Shown in pieces: positions 1 to 9,366 of a DNA stretch of 64,000 nt. Source of the stretch: CAYJKB01 sp964370625 (lineage in GTDB: Bacteria; Bacillota; Clostridia; Oscillospirales; Butyricicoccaceae). The stretch covers positions 48,776 to 112,775 of the forward strand of contig CAYJKB010000001.1 of the NCBI GenBank assembly GCA_964370625.1, written 5' to 3'. Made by a program: the position numbers and the translations under genes. Position 1 is the stretch's first letter; each line of letters begins with the position of its first letter. Below the pieces are notes generated by a model. The model searched no databases, was not told where the DNA came from, and worked only from the letters and a program-made list of their open reading frames with translations.

Positions 1-1
1 T

Positions 2-808
2 ATGAGTGACAGAAAATTGCTAATAATTAGCGATATGGATTTATATAAGATGAAAGATGAAATAAAAGAAATCATCTTAGATACACTTGAAAACATGCCA
101 GAATACCTGTCAATTATTATATATTATGATATTTTAGAATATAAAGCTGATAAAAGATTGAAAATCCATAATGTAATAGACAAAAATTCGCTAAATGTTG
201 AATTTGCACATTATTCTAATCCTGATTTGATTGCATTTATTAAAAAAAGAGCTATTGAACAAGATAGAGAAATAAATACTGATGTTTGTAATTATTTAAT
301 ATTTAATGTCGGCGTGTCATTAAATAATTTGATTTCAGAAATAAATAAGTTGTGTGCCTATTGCTCAGTTGAAGAGATTTCGAAAAGACATATTGACGAA
401 GTGTGCTCTAAAACAGTTGAAGCTGTAATTTTTGAAGTGACTGATGCAATAGCTGATGGAAAATTTGAAAAAGCATTATCTATGATTTCTGATCTGATTT
501 TACAAAAAAATGAACCTGTGGCAATAGCTGCAACAATTTCGAAGCATATAAGTCGTTTATACTCTGCAAAACTTGCAATAGATAGTATGAAAAGTGCTGA
601 AAGTTTACTTAAAATGTGGGGAGTTCGCCAAACTTTTTATATTAAAAAAATGATGGATAGTGCGAGAAGGTTAAATTTAACATTTCTGCGAACTAGCCTT
701 GATTTATGTTTAGAGTGCGATGTTAGCCTTAAAACTTCAGGATTTGACAAGCAAAAGACATTAGAATTTTTAATCTTAAAAATGGCAAGTGCTAGGAGAC
801 AAATATGA
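2..808 (+). CDS. holA: DNA polymerase III delta subunit, 3' part
   Basis: The delta subunit opens the sliding clamp within the clamp-loader complex. The 268 visible residues resemble the middle and C-terminal helical domains of HolA: the lid-like segment with NLISEINKLCAYC near residues 110-121 and the collar-type C-terminal helices. The family is usually about 330-350 aa, so roughly 70 N-terminal residues lie outside the window. The Met at position 2 is probably internal, because the frame is open at the window edge. The stop overlaps the ATG of rnmV (ATGA), so the two genes are translationally coupled. Assignment rests on overall similarity rather than a single motif. Confidence 0.85.
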   Translation: MSDRKLLIISDMDLYKMKDEIKEIILDTLENMPEYLSIIIYYDILEYKADKRLKIHNVIDKNSLNVEFAHYSNPDLIAFIKKRAIEQDREINTDVCNYLIFNVGVSLNNLISEINKLCAYCSVEEISKRHIDEVCSKTVEAVIFEVTDAIADGKFEKALSMISDLILQKNEPVAIAATISKHISRLYSAKLAIDSMKSAESLLKMWGVRQTFYIKKMMDSARRLNLTFLRTSLDLCLECDVSLKTSGFDKQKTLEFLILKMASARRQI

Positions 809-1425
809 TAAAACTAAAGCAAGCAATTGTCGTCGAGGGAAAATATGACATCATAAAACTTAAAAATATCATTGATACACAAATAATTGAAACTCGAGGC
901 TTTTCTGTATTCAAAGATAAGGACAAGCTTAAACTATTAAGATTAGTTGCTAAAAAGAGAGGACTGATTATCCTTACAGATAGTGATGGTGCAGGATTTG
1001 TAATTAGAAATTATCTGAAAGGAGCTTTGCCGAAAGAACAAGTAATTCACGCTTTTATTCCAGATGTTTTTGGCAAGGAAAAACGAAAAGAAAAAGCATC
1101 TAAAGAAGGGAAACTAGGCGTTGAAGGAATTGTAGAAAGTCGATTAATTGAAGTGCTTAAAAATGCTGGAGCAACTTTTTTGGATAATGATTTTACGAGT
1201 GTTACGGAACAAAACAGCACGAAAAAAATTAAAAAATCAGACCTTTTTGAGCTTGGAATTTATGGTAGAGATGGCAGCGATATTTTACGGAAAAACCTAC
1301 TAAAACATTTGGATTTGCCAGAACATTTAAGTGTTAACGCTATGATAGATGTATTAAATATGGTATATAATTATGATGATTTTATGGCACTTTTCAAAGA
1401 ATTTTCAAACACTCTGATTGATTAA
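805..1425 (+). CDS. rnmV: Ribonuclease M5-like toprim protein
   Basis: RNase M5 matures 5S rRNA in low-GC Gram-positives. The 206-aa protein opens with a toprim domain: the acidic VVEGKYD motif near residues 9-15 and the metal-binding TDSDGAG motif near 58-64. The HAFIPD and LGVEG segments that follow are typical of the M5 group, and the C-terminal half matches the DUF4093-type extension. Length is close to the family norm of 180-210 aa. The start ATG overlaps the stop of holA by 4 nt. A strong promoter-like sequence lies across its last codons (1418-1446). Confidence 0.88.
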   Translation: MIKLKQAIVVEGKYDIIKLKNIIDTQIIETRGFSVFKDKDKLKLLRLVAKKRGLIILTDSDGAGFVIRNYLKGALPKEQVIHAFIPDVFGKEKRKEKASKEGKLGVEGIVESRLIEVLKNAGATFLDNDFTSVTEQNSTKKIKKSDLFELGIYGRDGSDILRKNLLKHLDLPEHLSVNAMIDVLNMVYNYDDFMALFKEFSNTLID

Positions 1426-1446
1426 AAGTATAAAATATGATATAAT
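1418..1446 (+). promoter_or_regulatory. Sigma-A promoter reading into the repeat array
   Basis: TTGATT (1418-1423), a 17-bp spacer and TATAAT (1441-1446), with an extended -10 TG at 1438-1439. The -35 lies in the last codons of rnmV. The -10 is part of the first repeat unit. Transcription would start near 1453, run through the repeats and continue into miaB. The motif match is clear; activity is inferred. Confidence 0.6.
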
Positions 1447-1968
1447 AATTGCACCGCAATCATTATACATTAGATTTAAGTACCTTTTTCTCGTTTGTAA
1501 CAAACAACCGAAAAAGACGTACAAATTATATCATAAATTACTTAGTGCAAAAAATCATATTAATTCACATTATTTACGATATAATAATTGCACCGCAATC
1601 ATTATACATTAGATTTAAGTACCTTTTTCTCGNNNNNNNNNNNNNNNNNNNNNNNNNNNNNNNNNNNNNNNNNNNNNNNNNNNNNNNNNNNNNNNNNNNN
1701 NNNNNNNNNNNNNNNNNNNNNNNNNNNNNNNNTTTGTAACAAACAACCGAAAAAGACGTACAAATTATATCATAAATTACTTAGTGCGAAAAATGATATT
1801 ACTTCAATTTATTTATGATATAATAATTGCACCGCAATCATTATACATTAGATTTAAGTACCTTTTTCTCGTTTGTAACAAACAACCGAAAAAGACGTAC
1901 AAATTATATCATAAATTACTTAGTGCAAAAAATCATATTAATTCACATTATTTACGATATAATAATTG
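1437..1968. repeat. 139-bp tandem repeat with nested palindromes
   Basis: The marker TATAATAATTG recurs at 1441, 1580, 1819 and 1958: an exact 139-bp period on each side of the gap. Each unit contains a hairpin (about 1480-1522 in the first copy) with arms GTAC, CTTTTTC/GAAAAAG and GTTTG/CAAAC around a TAA loop. A small ATTGC-ACC-GCAAT hairpin precedes it. In the first copy a 10-bp outer inverted repeat (1437-1446 with 1525-1534) encloses about 98 bp; the rest of the unit is a 41-bp linker. Linkers of the first and last visible copies are identical, while the one at about 1775-1818 differs at several positions. Copy number is unknown because a 100-N gap lies inside. Short open frames here repeat the same peptides and are not genes. 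Confidence 0.9.
1633..1732. other. Assembly gap (100 N) inside the repeat
   Basis: Exactly 100 N. The flanks (CTCG before, TTTGTAAC after) are adjacent bases in intact repeat units, so the gap is in phase with the 139-bp repeat. Any whole number of units could be missing. Confidence 0.97.
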
Positions 1969-2009
1969 ATTTGTAATTACAAAATAACGATATAAGAATG
2001 GAGCAACTT

Positions 2010-3437
2010 ATGAAAACCGACCCAATTCATCAGTGTGATGAAAAAATAACAGGACAATATGTATATATTGATAAATTAAGTCAAATTTTGTCAGCAAAAG
2101 CTGTGTCGAAAGGTGTAAAGTTAAAAGCCTTTACAGATACGTATGGATGCCAACAAAATGTTGCAGATACACAAAAACTAGCTGGTTTTTTGCTTGAAAT
2201 GGGTTATGAAATTTGTTCAGATGCAAAAGAAGCAGATTTCATAGTAATTAACTCATGTGCCGTTCGTGAACACGCAGAACTTAAGATTTTAAGCAATATA
2301 GGCAATCTTAAACACTTAAAAGCGAATAATCCAGAACTAATAATTGCAATTTGTGGTTGCATGGTTCAACAAGAACATATGGCAGAAAAAATAAAATCGA
2401 GTTATCCATTTGTTGATATGGTTTTTGGAACACATATTGCATGGAAATTCCCAGAACTTCTATATAACTGTATGACATCAAAAAAACGAATTTTTGATAT
2501 TTCACAAGATGATGATAATAGTATAGCAGAAGGAATTCCGATTATGCGTGAGAGTGAAACTAAGGCATTTGTTTCTATTATGTATGGGTGCAATAATTTC
2601 TGTACTTACTGTATAGTACCTCATGTTAGGGGTAGAGAGCGTAGCCGTTATCCTGACAAAATTTATCAAGAGGTAAAAACCCTTGTTGAAGATGGATGTT
2701 CTGATATAACTTTGTTAGGACAAAATGTAAATTCATATGGAAAAGATTTAGATATTGATATGGATTTTGCAGATCTTCTAGCGAAGCTAAATGAAATTTC
2801 AGGTGAATTTTTAATCAGATTTATGACAAGTCACCCTAAAGATGCATCGCATAAACTTTTTGATATAATGGCAAGCAGTGAAAAAGTTGCAAAACAGCTA
2901 CACCTTCCTTTTCAATCAGGTAGCGATAGAATTTTGAAAATGATGAATAGACATTATAACTCTAGCGAGTATAGAGAACTTATTTCATATGCTAGGAAAA
3001 AAATGCCTGATTTAATACTTACAAGTGATGTTATGGTTGGATTTCCAACGGAAGATGATGATGATTTCGAAGAAACAATGAAACTTGTAACAGACCTTCA
3101 ATTTGATACATTGTTTACATTCATATATTCAAAAAGAAGTGGTACACCAGCTGCGACATATGAAGACCCAATTTCAAAAGAGCAAAAGCAAAAAAACTTT
3201 GAAAGGCTTGTTGAAACGCAAAATCGTATTGTTCTTCAAAAACATAATGACATGGTGTCTAAAATTTATGAAGTAACAATAGAGGGAAAAAGCCGAAATG
3301 ATGAGTTTCCTATAGCTGCAAGAACACGTGGAGGTGTGCTTGTATTACTTGCTCAAAGTGAACATGATGTGGGCAGCAGGGTTAAAGCAAAAATTTTATC
3401 AGGTTCTATGCGTAGTGTAATAGGTGAGATTATTTAG
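2010..3437 (+). CDS. miaB: tRNA-2-methylthio-N6-dimethylallyladenosine synthase
   Basis: MiaB is a radical SAM methylthiotransferase that turns i6A37 of tRNAs into ms2i6A37. The 475-aa protein has the three N-terminal cluster cysteines (C47 in TYGCQ, C83 in NSCAV, C117 in GCMVQ), the radical SAM CxxxCxxC (C194, C198, C201) and a C-terminal TRAM domain from about residue 405. The upstream ATG at 1998 overlaps the ribosome binding site. The ATG at 2010 has GGAG six bases before it and is preferred. First gene after the repeat array. miaA, which makes its substrate i6A, lies four genes downstream in the same run. Confidence 0.95.
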   Translation: MKTDPIHQCDEKITGQYVYIDKLSQILSAKAVSKGVKLKAFTDTYGCQQNVADTQKLAGFLLEMGYEICSDAKEADFIVINSCAVREHAELKILSNIGNLKHLKANNPELIIAICGCMVQQEHMAEKIKSSYPFVDMVFGTHIAWKFPELLYNCMTSKKRIFDISQDDDNSIAEGIPIMRESETKAFVSIMYGCNNFCTYCIVPHVRGRERSRYPDKIYQEVKTLVEDGCSDITLLGQNVNSYGKDLDIDMDFADLLAKLNEISGEFLIRFMTSHPKDASHKLFDIMASSEKVAKQLHLPFQSGSDRILKMMNRHYNSSEYRELISYARKKMPDLILTSDVMVGFPTEDDDDFEETMKLVTDLQFDTLFTFIYSKRSGTPAATYEDPISKEQKQKNFERLVETQNRIVLQKHNDMVSKIYEVTIEGKSRNDEFPIAARTRGGVLVLLAQSEHDVGSRVKAKILSGSMRSVIGEII

Positions 3438-3474
3438 CTTGCCATATAAAAATTTAGCAGATTGGAGCAATATA

Positions 3475-6081
3475 ATGGCTAAAGAAATTACACCAATGAT
3501 GAAGCAGTATTTTGAAATTAAAGAAAAATGTAAAGATTATATATTGTTTTACCGACTTGGTGACTTTTATGAGATGTTTTTTGATGATGCAGAAGTTTCA
3601 TCTAAGGAGCTTGATTTGGTACTTACAGGTCGTGATTGGGGACAAGAAGAACGTGCACCGATGTGTGGTGTCCCTCATCATAGCTGCGAAGGGTATATCG
3701 CAAGACTTGTAGCAAAAGGTTATAAAATCGCAATTTGTGATCAAATCGAAGATGCAAAGGCTGCAAAAGGAATTGTAAAACGAGATATCGTTCGAATGAT
3801 AACACCTGGGACGGTTACACAAAGTTCTATGCTTGATGAAAATAAAAATAACTATATTTGTAGTGTTTTTTCCTTTGAAAATTGCTCTGCAATATGCTTT
3901 GCAGACATTACTACAGGCGAAGTTTACGCAAGTATTGACACTTCTAAAAATCAAACAGAGTATATTATAAATGAAATTGGTAGATTTGTGCCAAGTGAAG
4001 TCATTTTATCAAATTCCACACAAAATGACGTTAAATTAACTGAATTCTTAGAAAAAAGAATAGGGTGTAATGTAGAACGGCTTTCCTATATTGGAGATGA
4101 TTTTGAAGGAGTATTAGCATGTTTGTGCCTGCAATTTAACATTGCTGATGCCAAAGCTTATGGTTTAGCAGATAGTAGAACTTTGGTATTTTGCTTAGAT
4201 ATGCTTTTAGGTTATCTTGAAAAAATGCAAATGTGTAAACTGCGAAATTTGAACAAATTAAATGTTTACACCGAAGGTCAATTTATGACGCTTGATATAA
4301 ACTCACGACGAAATCTTGAGCTTTGTGAAACTATGCGTTCAAAAGAAAAAAAAGGTACACTTTTGTGGGTGCTAGATAAAACTAAAACGGCGATGGGCGC
4401 AAGGCTTTTACGTTCTTTTATTGAAAAACCACTTTTGAATCCTATCTATATTCAAAAAAGGCAGAACGCAATTGAAGAATTTATCAAAAACTACATTAAA
4501 ACAGATGATATCACCGAAATGCTTAAAAATATGAATGATATTGAGCGTATAACAGGTAAACTTGTTTATAATACTGCAAATTGCAGAGATTTACGAGCTT
4601 TATATGCTACATTATCAAAAGTTCCTTCTATAAAAACAATTGTAAGCACCTTTTCAAGTAAACTTGTTACACAGCTTTGTGATATGTTAGACGATTTGCC
4701 TGAAATTTGTAAGATGATTGATAATGCCATTGTTGAAGAACCACCGACTTCACTTCGTGATGGTGGAATGATTAAAGAAACGTATAGCGAAGAAATTGCT
4801 CTTTTGCAAAATGCATCAAAAGGTGGAAAAGATAAAATCTTTGAAATTGAAATGCGAGAGCGAGAACGAACCGGTATCAAAACTCTTAAAATTCGTTTCA
4901 ATAAAGTTTTTGGCTATTATATTGAAGTCACAAAAGCAAATTCTGCCGATGTACCTGCGGATTATATTAGAAAACAAACTTTAGTTAATTGTGAACGTTA
5001 TATAACGGAAGAGCTAAAAACGTATGAAAGCACAGTTTTAGGGGCTGAGGAAAAGTTAAAGAATTTAGAATATGCTATTGTATGTGAAATAAGAGAAAAA
5101 ATAGCAGAGCAAGTGCATTTAATTCAATCAACAGCACAAGCTATTGCACAAATAGATGTATTATCTGCATTATCTGTAGTGGCTAAAAAGAATAGATATG
5201 TAAAGCCAGAAGTTGATTTTTCAACAACAATTGATATTAAAGACGGACGTCACCCTGTTGTTGAGCAAATGCTAAAAGATGACCTCTTTGTTCCAAATGA
5301 TGTGCTGCTTGATAATGATGAAAATCGTTTTGCTATAATTACAGGGCCTAATATGGCTGGTAAATCTACATATATGCGTCAAGTTGCATTAATAGCGATT
5401 ATGGCACAAATGGGCAGTTTTGTCCCTGCAAAATATGCTAAAGTCGGAATTTGTGACAGCGTTTTTACACGTGTGGGTGCATCTGATGATTTAACTTCGG
5501 GTCAGTCTACATTCATGGTGGAAATGAGTGAAATGGCATATATACTCAAAAATGCAACACCGAAAAGCCTTCTTATTATAGATGAAATAGGTAGAGGAAC
5601 TTCCACTTTTGATGGGATGTCTATTGCAAGAGCTGTTGTAGAATTTGCTTCGGCTAAAAAGCCGATAGGTGCTAGAACGTTATTTGCAACACATTATCAC
5701 GAACTTACAGAACTTGAAACATTGTTAGATGGAGTTAAAAATTACAATATAGCAGTTAAAAAACGTGGAGATGACATTACTTTTCTGCGAAAAATTGTGC
5801 GTGGTGGTGCAGATGATAGTTATGGTATTGAAGTAGCTAAACTTGCTGGAGTGCCAAATAAGGTGATAAATAGAGCAAAAGAAGTTCTGCTAGAGCTTGA
5901 AAGTCATGGGCTTACATTGAGCAAGACTGAAAATTCAGCTATAGAAGAAAGACGTGAACAAGTATCAATGTTTGACATGTCAGCAAATGAAGTAGCAGAT
6001 AGAATACGAAAAATTGATATTAATACACTTACACCTATTGAGGCAATGAACATAATTTATGAACTACAAAAAATGGTTTAA
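3475..6081 (+). CDS. mutS: DNA mismatch repair ATPase MutS
   Basis: MutS recognises base mismatches and small loops and recruits MutL. The 868-aa protein has the mismatch-reading F-Y-E at residues 31-33 (GDFYEMF), the connector, lever and clamp regions, a Walker A motif GPNMAGKST at about 624-632, a Walker B/signature stretch DEIGRGTSTFDG near 702-713, and FATHYHEL after it. Length is normal (850-880 aa). The frame is open back to 3424, but the ATG at 3475 has GGAG eight bases upstream and starts the expected MutS N-terminus. miaB ends 37 bp upstream and mutL follows 14 bp downstream. Confidence 0.97.
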   Translation: MAKEITPMMKQYFEIKEKCKDYILFYRLGDFYEMFFDDAEVSSKELDLVLTGRDWGQEERAPMCGVPHHSCEGYIARLVAKGYKIAICDQIEDAKAAKGIVKRDIVRMITPGTVTQSSMLDENKNNYICSVFSFENCSAICFADITTGEVYASIDTSKNQTEYIINEIGRFVPSEVILSNSTQNDVKLTEFLEKRIGCNVERLSYIGDDFEGVLACLCLQFNIADAKAYGLADSRTLVFCLDMLLGYLEKMQMCKLRNLNKLNVYTEGQFMTLDINSRRNLELCETMRSKEKKGTLLWVLDKTKTAMGARLLRSFIEKPLLNPIYIQKRQNAIEEFIKNYIKTDDITEMLKNMNDIERITGKLVYNTANCRDLRALYATLSKVPSIKTIVSTFSSKLVTQLCDMLDDLPEICKMIDNAIVEEPPTSLRDGGMIKETYSEEIALLQNASKGGKDKIFEIEMRERERTGIKTLKIRFNKVFGYYIEVTKANSADVPADYIRKQTLVNCERYITEELKTYESTVLGAEEKLKNLEYAIVCEIREKIAEQVHLIQSTAQAIAQIDVLSALSVVAKKNRYVKPEVDFSTTIDIKDGRHPVVEQMLKDDLFVPNDVLLDNDENRFAIITGPNMAGKSTYMRQVALIAIMAQMGSFVPAKYAKVGICDSVFTRVGASDDLTSGQSTFMVEMSEMAYILKNATPKSLLIIDEIGRGTSTFDGMSIARAVVEFASAKKPIGARTLFATHYHELTELETLLDGVKNYNIAVKKRGDDITFLRKIVRGGADDSYGIEVAKLAGVPNKVINRAKEVLLELESHGLTLSKTENSAIEERREQVSMFDMSANEVADRIRKIDINTLTPIEAMNIIYELQKMV

Positions 6082-6095
6082 AGTGAGGTGAAATA

Positions 6096-8099
6096 ATGGG
6101 GAAAATAATACAGCTTTCAAAGCATGTATCAGAACTTATAGCAGCTGGTGAAGTTGTTGAAAGACCTGCATCAGTAATTAAAGAATTAGTAGAGAATGCG
6201 ATAGACGCAGGTGCTTTGGAAATTGTAGCAGAGATTCGAAATGGTGGGGTAACTTATCTTAGGATTTCTGATGATGGTTGTGGTATGTCAGAGGAAGATG
6301 CATGTTTAGCATTTTCTCGTCATGCAACAAGTAAAATTTCATCTCAGGACGATTTATATAGTATTAAAACATTAGGTTTTAGAGGTGAGGCACTTTGTGC
6401 TATTGCAGCAGTGTCAAAAGTTGAACTTCGTACATCGCAAGATGGAATAGAGGGTACACTTGTTAAAATATCTGGTGGTGTATTTGAAGAAACTATAGAT
6501 TATCCAGCCACAAAAGGAACGACAATTATTATTCGAGATATTTTCTATAATGTTCCCGCTAGAATGAAATTTCTTAAAAAAGATGTAGGTGAAGGAAACC
6601 TTGTTACTGGTATAATGCAGAAAATTGCTGTAAGTTATCCAAATGTATCTTTTAAGTTTATTCGTGATAACAAAGAAATCTTTATGACATCTGGAAATGG
6701 TGATTTGCTTGAAGCAATTTACAGTGTATACGGCAAAGAACTTTCGAAAAATATGCAGTCTGTAGGATATGAATTGTCAGAAGTTGTAGTAAGTGGGTAT
6801 ATTTCAAAACCACAGGTTACACGTGGGAATAGAACCATGCAACTTTTTTTTGTAAATGGTCGTTATGTTAAATCTCAATTGTTACAAGCAGCATTAGAGC
6901 AAGCATATAGAAATAATATTCCATCAGGAAAATTTCCATCATGTGTACTTGCGATTGAAATTTCATATGAGCTTGTAGATGTAAATGTTCATCCAGCTAA
7001 AACAGAAATAAAATTTCATAACGATAAATCTGTGTTTAATGCTGTTTATGTTGCATGTAAAAATGCTATTGAAAGCATGACAGAAAATGCGATTTCTCAC
7101 ACAGAGCTAACTAAAAAACAGCCTGAAATTGTCCAAGATAATATAACAGAATATCAGCAGAAAATAATCTCAAATGAAACAACTCAAATTAAATCGGTTG
7201 CAGAGCAATTTGCGCAACCTAAAAAAACTGAAATCTTAGATATAGCACAAAATTTGAATACAGAGGATAAACCTAGTTTTTCGGTACAAAATTATATTAG
7301 CAATGTCATAAAACCGAGAACAGTTAATATAGATATTGAATTTGATGATAATGTTGAAAGTAATTCTACTTTGAATTTGTCTCAGGATTATAAGGCTTTT
7401 TATGAATCTCCTCGTATGTATTATCCAAATCAAGAGGAAAGTTCAGATGTAGATGCTGAAGAAATCCAGCTACACACAATTGTGGCAGAACCTGTTGAAA
7501 ATGAGTTAAAAGAAGAATTATTCTTTGATGATGTAAAAGTTTTAGGAGAATGTTTTGGTACATATATTTTATCACAATATAAAGAAGAACTTTTGCTAAT
7601 AGATAAACATGCAGCACATGAGCGTATTTTATTTAATAAACTGAAAGCAGAATATGATGGAACAGCGTCATCACAACTTTTGTTATCACCACTTGTAATT
7701 GATTTACCATTTGATGAATTTGCATTGATAACAGAGCAACTTGATGTAATTAACAAGCTTGGATTTGATATGGAGATTTTTGGGAAACAAAGTATAATTG
7801 TTCGTGAAGTTCCGTCATATTTAGATCGCAGTGATGTTAAGATATTGTTGAATGAAATTATAACTAATATTTCCAAGAACTTTTTAGCATTTACGGATAA
7901 AGCTGATAAAATTATTCACTCAGTAGCCTGTAGAGCTGCAATTAAAGCAAATTATAAAACTACACTCACAGAAATGGAACAACTCTCACGTCGTGTAATT
8001 TCTGATAGCAGCATTGCTTGTTGCCCTCATGGTAGACCTGTAGTTATAAAATTTACGAAGTATGAATTTGAAAAAATGTTTAAACGTACAGGGCATTGA
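6096..8099 (+). CDS. mutL: DNA mismatch repair endonuclease MutL
   Basis: MutL couples mismatch recognition to strand incision. The GHKL ATPase motifs are present: E30, N34 and D37 in ELVENAIDAG, DDGCG at 59-63, and GFRGEAL. A low-complexity linker covers about residues 345-470. The C-terminal domain carries the nuclease-type motif starting at D503 (DKHAAHERILFN) and CPHGRP at 643-648. The last Glu of the usual DQHA-x2-E-x4-E motif is Asn here, although the metal-site CPHGRP is intact. The start has AGTGAGGTG upstream. It follows mutS at 14 bp and precedes miaA at 43 bp. Confidence 0.96.
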   Translation: MGKIIQLSKHVSELIAAGEVVERPASVIKELVENAIDAGALEIVAEIRNGGVTYLRISDDGCGMSEEDACLAFSRHATSKISSQDDLYSIKTLGFRGEALCAIAAVSKVELRTSQDGIEGTLVKISGGVFEETIDYPATKGTTIIIRDIFYNVPARMKFLKKDVGEGNLVTGIMQKIAVSYPNVSFKFIRDNKEIFMTSGNGDLLEAIYSVYGKELSKNMQSVGYELSEVVVSGYISKPQVTRGNRTMQLFFVNGRYVKSQLLQAALEQAYRNNIPSGKFPSCVLAIEISYELVDVNVHPAKTEIKFHNDKSVFNAVYVACKNAIESMTENAISHTELTKKQPEIVQDNITEYQQKIISNETTQIKSVAEQFAQPKKTEILDIAQNLNTEDKPSFSVQNYISNVIKPRTVNIDIEFDDNVESNSTLNLSQDYKAFYESPRMYYPNQEESSDVDAEEIQLHTIVAEPVENELKEELFFDDVKVLGECFGTYILSQYKEELLLIDKHAAHERILFNKLKAEYDGTASSQLLLSPLVIDLPFDEFALITEQLDVINKLGFDMEIFGKQSIIVREVPSYLDRSDVKILLNEIITNISKNFLAFTDKADKIIHSVACRAAIKANYKTTLTEMEQLSRRVISDSSIACCPHGRPVVIKFTKYEFEKMFKRTGH

Positions 8100-8142
8100 T
8101 AAAACATTTAGCTTAGAAAAACTTTGAAAGGCGAGGTGAAAA

Positions 8143-9084
8143 ATGGAAAATAAGATAATCAGTGTGGTAGGGCCTACAGCTTCTGGTAAAACTGCACTTG
8201 CAATAGCACTTGCTAAAAAACTAAACACCGAGATAATTTCAGCAGATTCAATGCAAATATATAAAGAGCTTTCTGTGGGAACTGCAAAACCTACGATTGA
8301 AGAAATGCAAGGAATACCGCATCATTTAATAGATATTATGTTACCATCTGAAGAATTTTCTGTTGCTAAATTTTCAGAACTTGCTGATGAGAAAGCACAG
8401 GAACTATTATCTCGCAGTAAAATACCTATTGTCTGTGGTGGTACAGGATTATACCTAAACGCACTTATTGAAGGGAATAAATTTGAAAATAACGAGAGAA
8501 ATTCTGAACTTCGTGAAAAACTGTGGCAAGAATATGAAGAATTTGGTGCATTATATATGCATGATAAGTTAAAAGCTGTTGATACTGTATCAGCTGAAAA
8601 TATTCATATGAATAATGTCAAAAGGGTGTTAAGAGCGCTTGAGGTATACATTGAAACTGGGATACCTCTTACAGAACTTAACAAGATAAATAAAGCTGAA
8701 AATGATAAATATAAAGCATGTATAATTGGAATTTGCCCAAATGACAGAGAAGTTTTATATAATCGGATTAATTTACGAGTTGATTTAATGCTTGAAGCGG
8801 GATTGTTGGAAGAAGCTAAAAAAGTATTTGAATATGAAAATTTATCACAAACAGCAAAGCAAGCAATTGGATATAAAGAGTTTTTCCCATATTTCAAAGA
8901 TGAAATGTCATTAGAAGAATGTGCAGAAACGCTTAAAAGAAATACGAGAAAATATGCAAAACGTCAATTAACATGGTTTAGACGTGATAGTAGGGTTAAG
9001 TGGATTTTATATAACGAAAATGATAATTTTGAAAGCATATTCCAAAATTCGACAAAGGTATTGGAAGAATTTGGTGTACAATAA
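8143..9084 (+). CDS. miaA: tRNA dimethylallyltransferase
   Basis: MiaA transfers a dimethylallyl group to N6 of A37 in tRNAs that read UNN codons, making the substrate of MiaB. The 313-aa protein has the P-loop GPTASGKT at residues 10-17, the conserved SADSMQIY segment near 33-40, GGTGLYLNALI near 100-110, and the C-terminal RNTRKYAKRQLTWFR signature. Length is normal. The ribosome binding site is GGCGAGGTG. Its place between mutL and hfq matches the mutL-miaA-hfq order found across many bacteria. Confidence 0.97.
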   Translation: MENKIISVVGPTASGKTALAIALAKKLNTEIISADSMQIYKELSVGTAKPTIEEMQGIPHHLIDIMLPSEEFSVAKFSELADEKAQELLSRSKIPIVCGGTGLYLNALIEGNKFENNERNSELREKLWQEYEEFGALYMHDKLKAVDTVSAENIHMNNVKRVLRALEVYIETGIPLTELNKINKAENDKYKACIIGICPNDREVLYNRINLRVDLMLEAGLLEEAKKVFEYENLSQTAKQAIGYKEFFPYFKDEMSLEECAETLKRNTRKYAKRQLTWFRRDSRVKWILYNENDNFESIFQNSTKVLEEFGVQ

Positions 9085-9120
9085 TTACATAAATAATATT
9101 GTAATTTGGAGGACACCTAT

Positions 9121-9357
9121 ATGAAAGTAATGCAATCGAACATTCAAGACACATTTTTAAACACATTAAGACGTGATAAAATTTCAGTTACAATGTTTTT
9201 AACAAATGGATTTCAAATTCGTGGTTTGGTAAAATCATTTGACAACTTTGTTGTTTTGTTTGAATGTGACGGAAAACAAAACATGGTTTATAAACACGCA
9301 ATTTCTACTATTGTCCCAATCAAAAATGTTGACGTGCAGGAGAGAGAGGAGTCATAA
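9121..9357 (+). CDS. hfq: RNA chaperone Hfq
   Basis: Hfq is an Sm-like hexameric RNA chaperone. The 78-aa protein carries the Sm1 region (LNTLRRDKISVTMFLTNGF) and the Sm2 signature NMVYKHAISTIVP. A TTG at 9106 in the same frame overlaps the ribosome binding site; GGAGG at 9108-9112 with the ATG at 9121 gives the proper start. A short inverted repeat (AATTAC/GTAATT) lies directly before the ribosome binding site and could affect initiation. Last gene of the miaB-mutSL-miaA-hfq run. Confidence 0.96.
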   Translation: MKVMQSNIQDTFLNTLRRDKISVTMFLTNGFQIRGLVKSFDNFVVLFECDGKQNMVYKHAISTIVPIKNVDVQEREES

Positions 9358-9366
9358 GACTTTTTT

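Noticed and set aside
1437..1968. CRISPR array
   Set aside because: The unit is 139 bp and the linkers are nearly identical. CRISPR repeats are 20-50 bp with unique spacers, and no cas genes are near.
1418..1969. Four short open frames across the repeat array
   Set aside because: They repeat the same residues in phase with the 139-bp unit, run into N, and have no ribosome binding sites. They are products of the repeat.
7430..7876. 148-aa open frame on the minus strand over mutL
   Set aside because: It lies opposite the MutL linker and C-terminal domain, Ser/Ile-rich, with no start signal.
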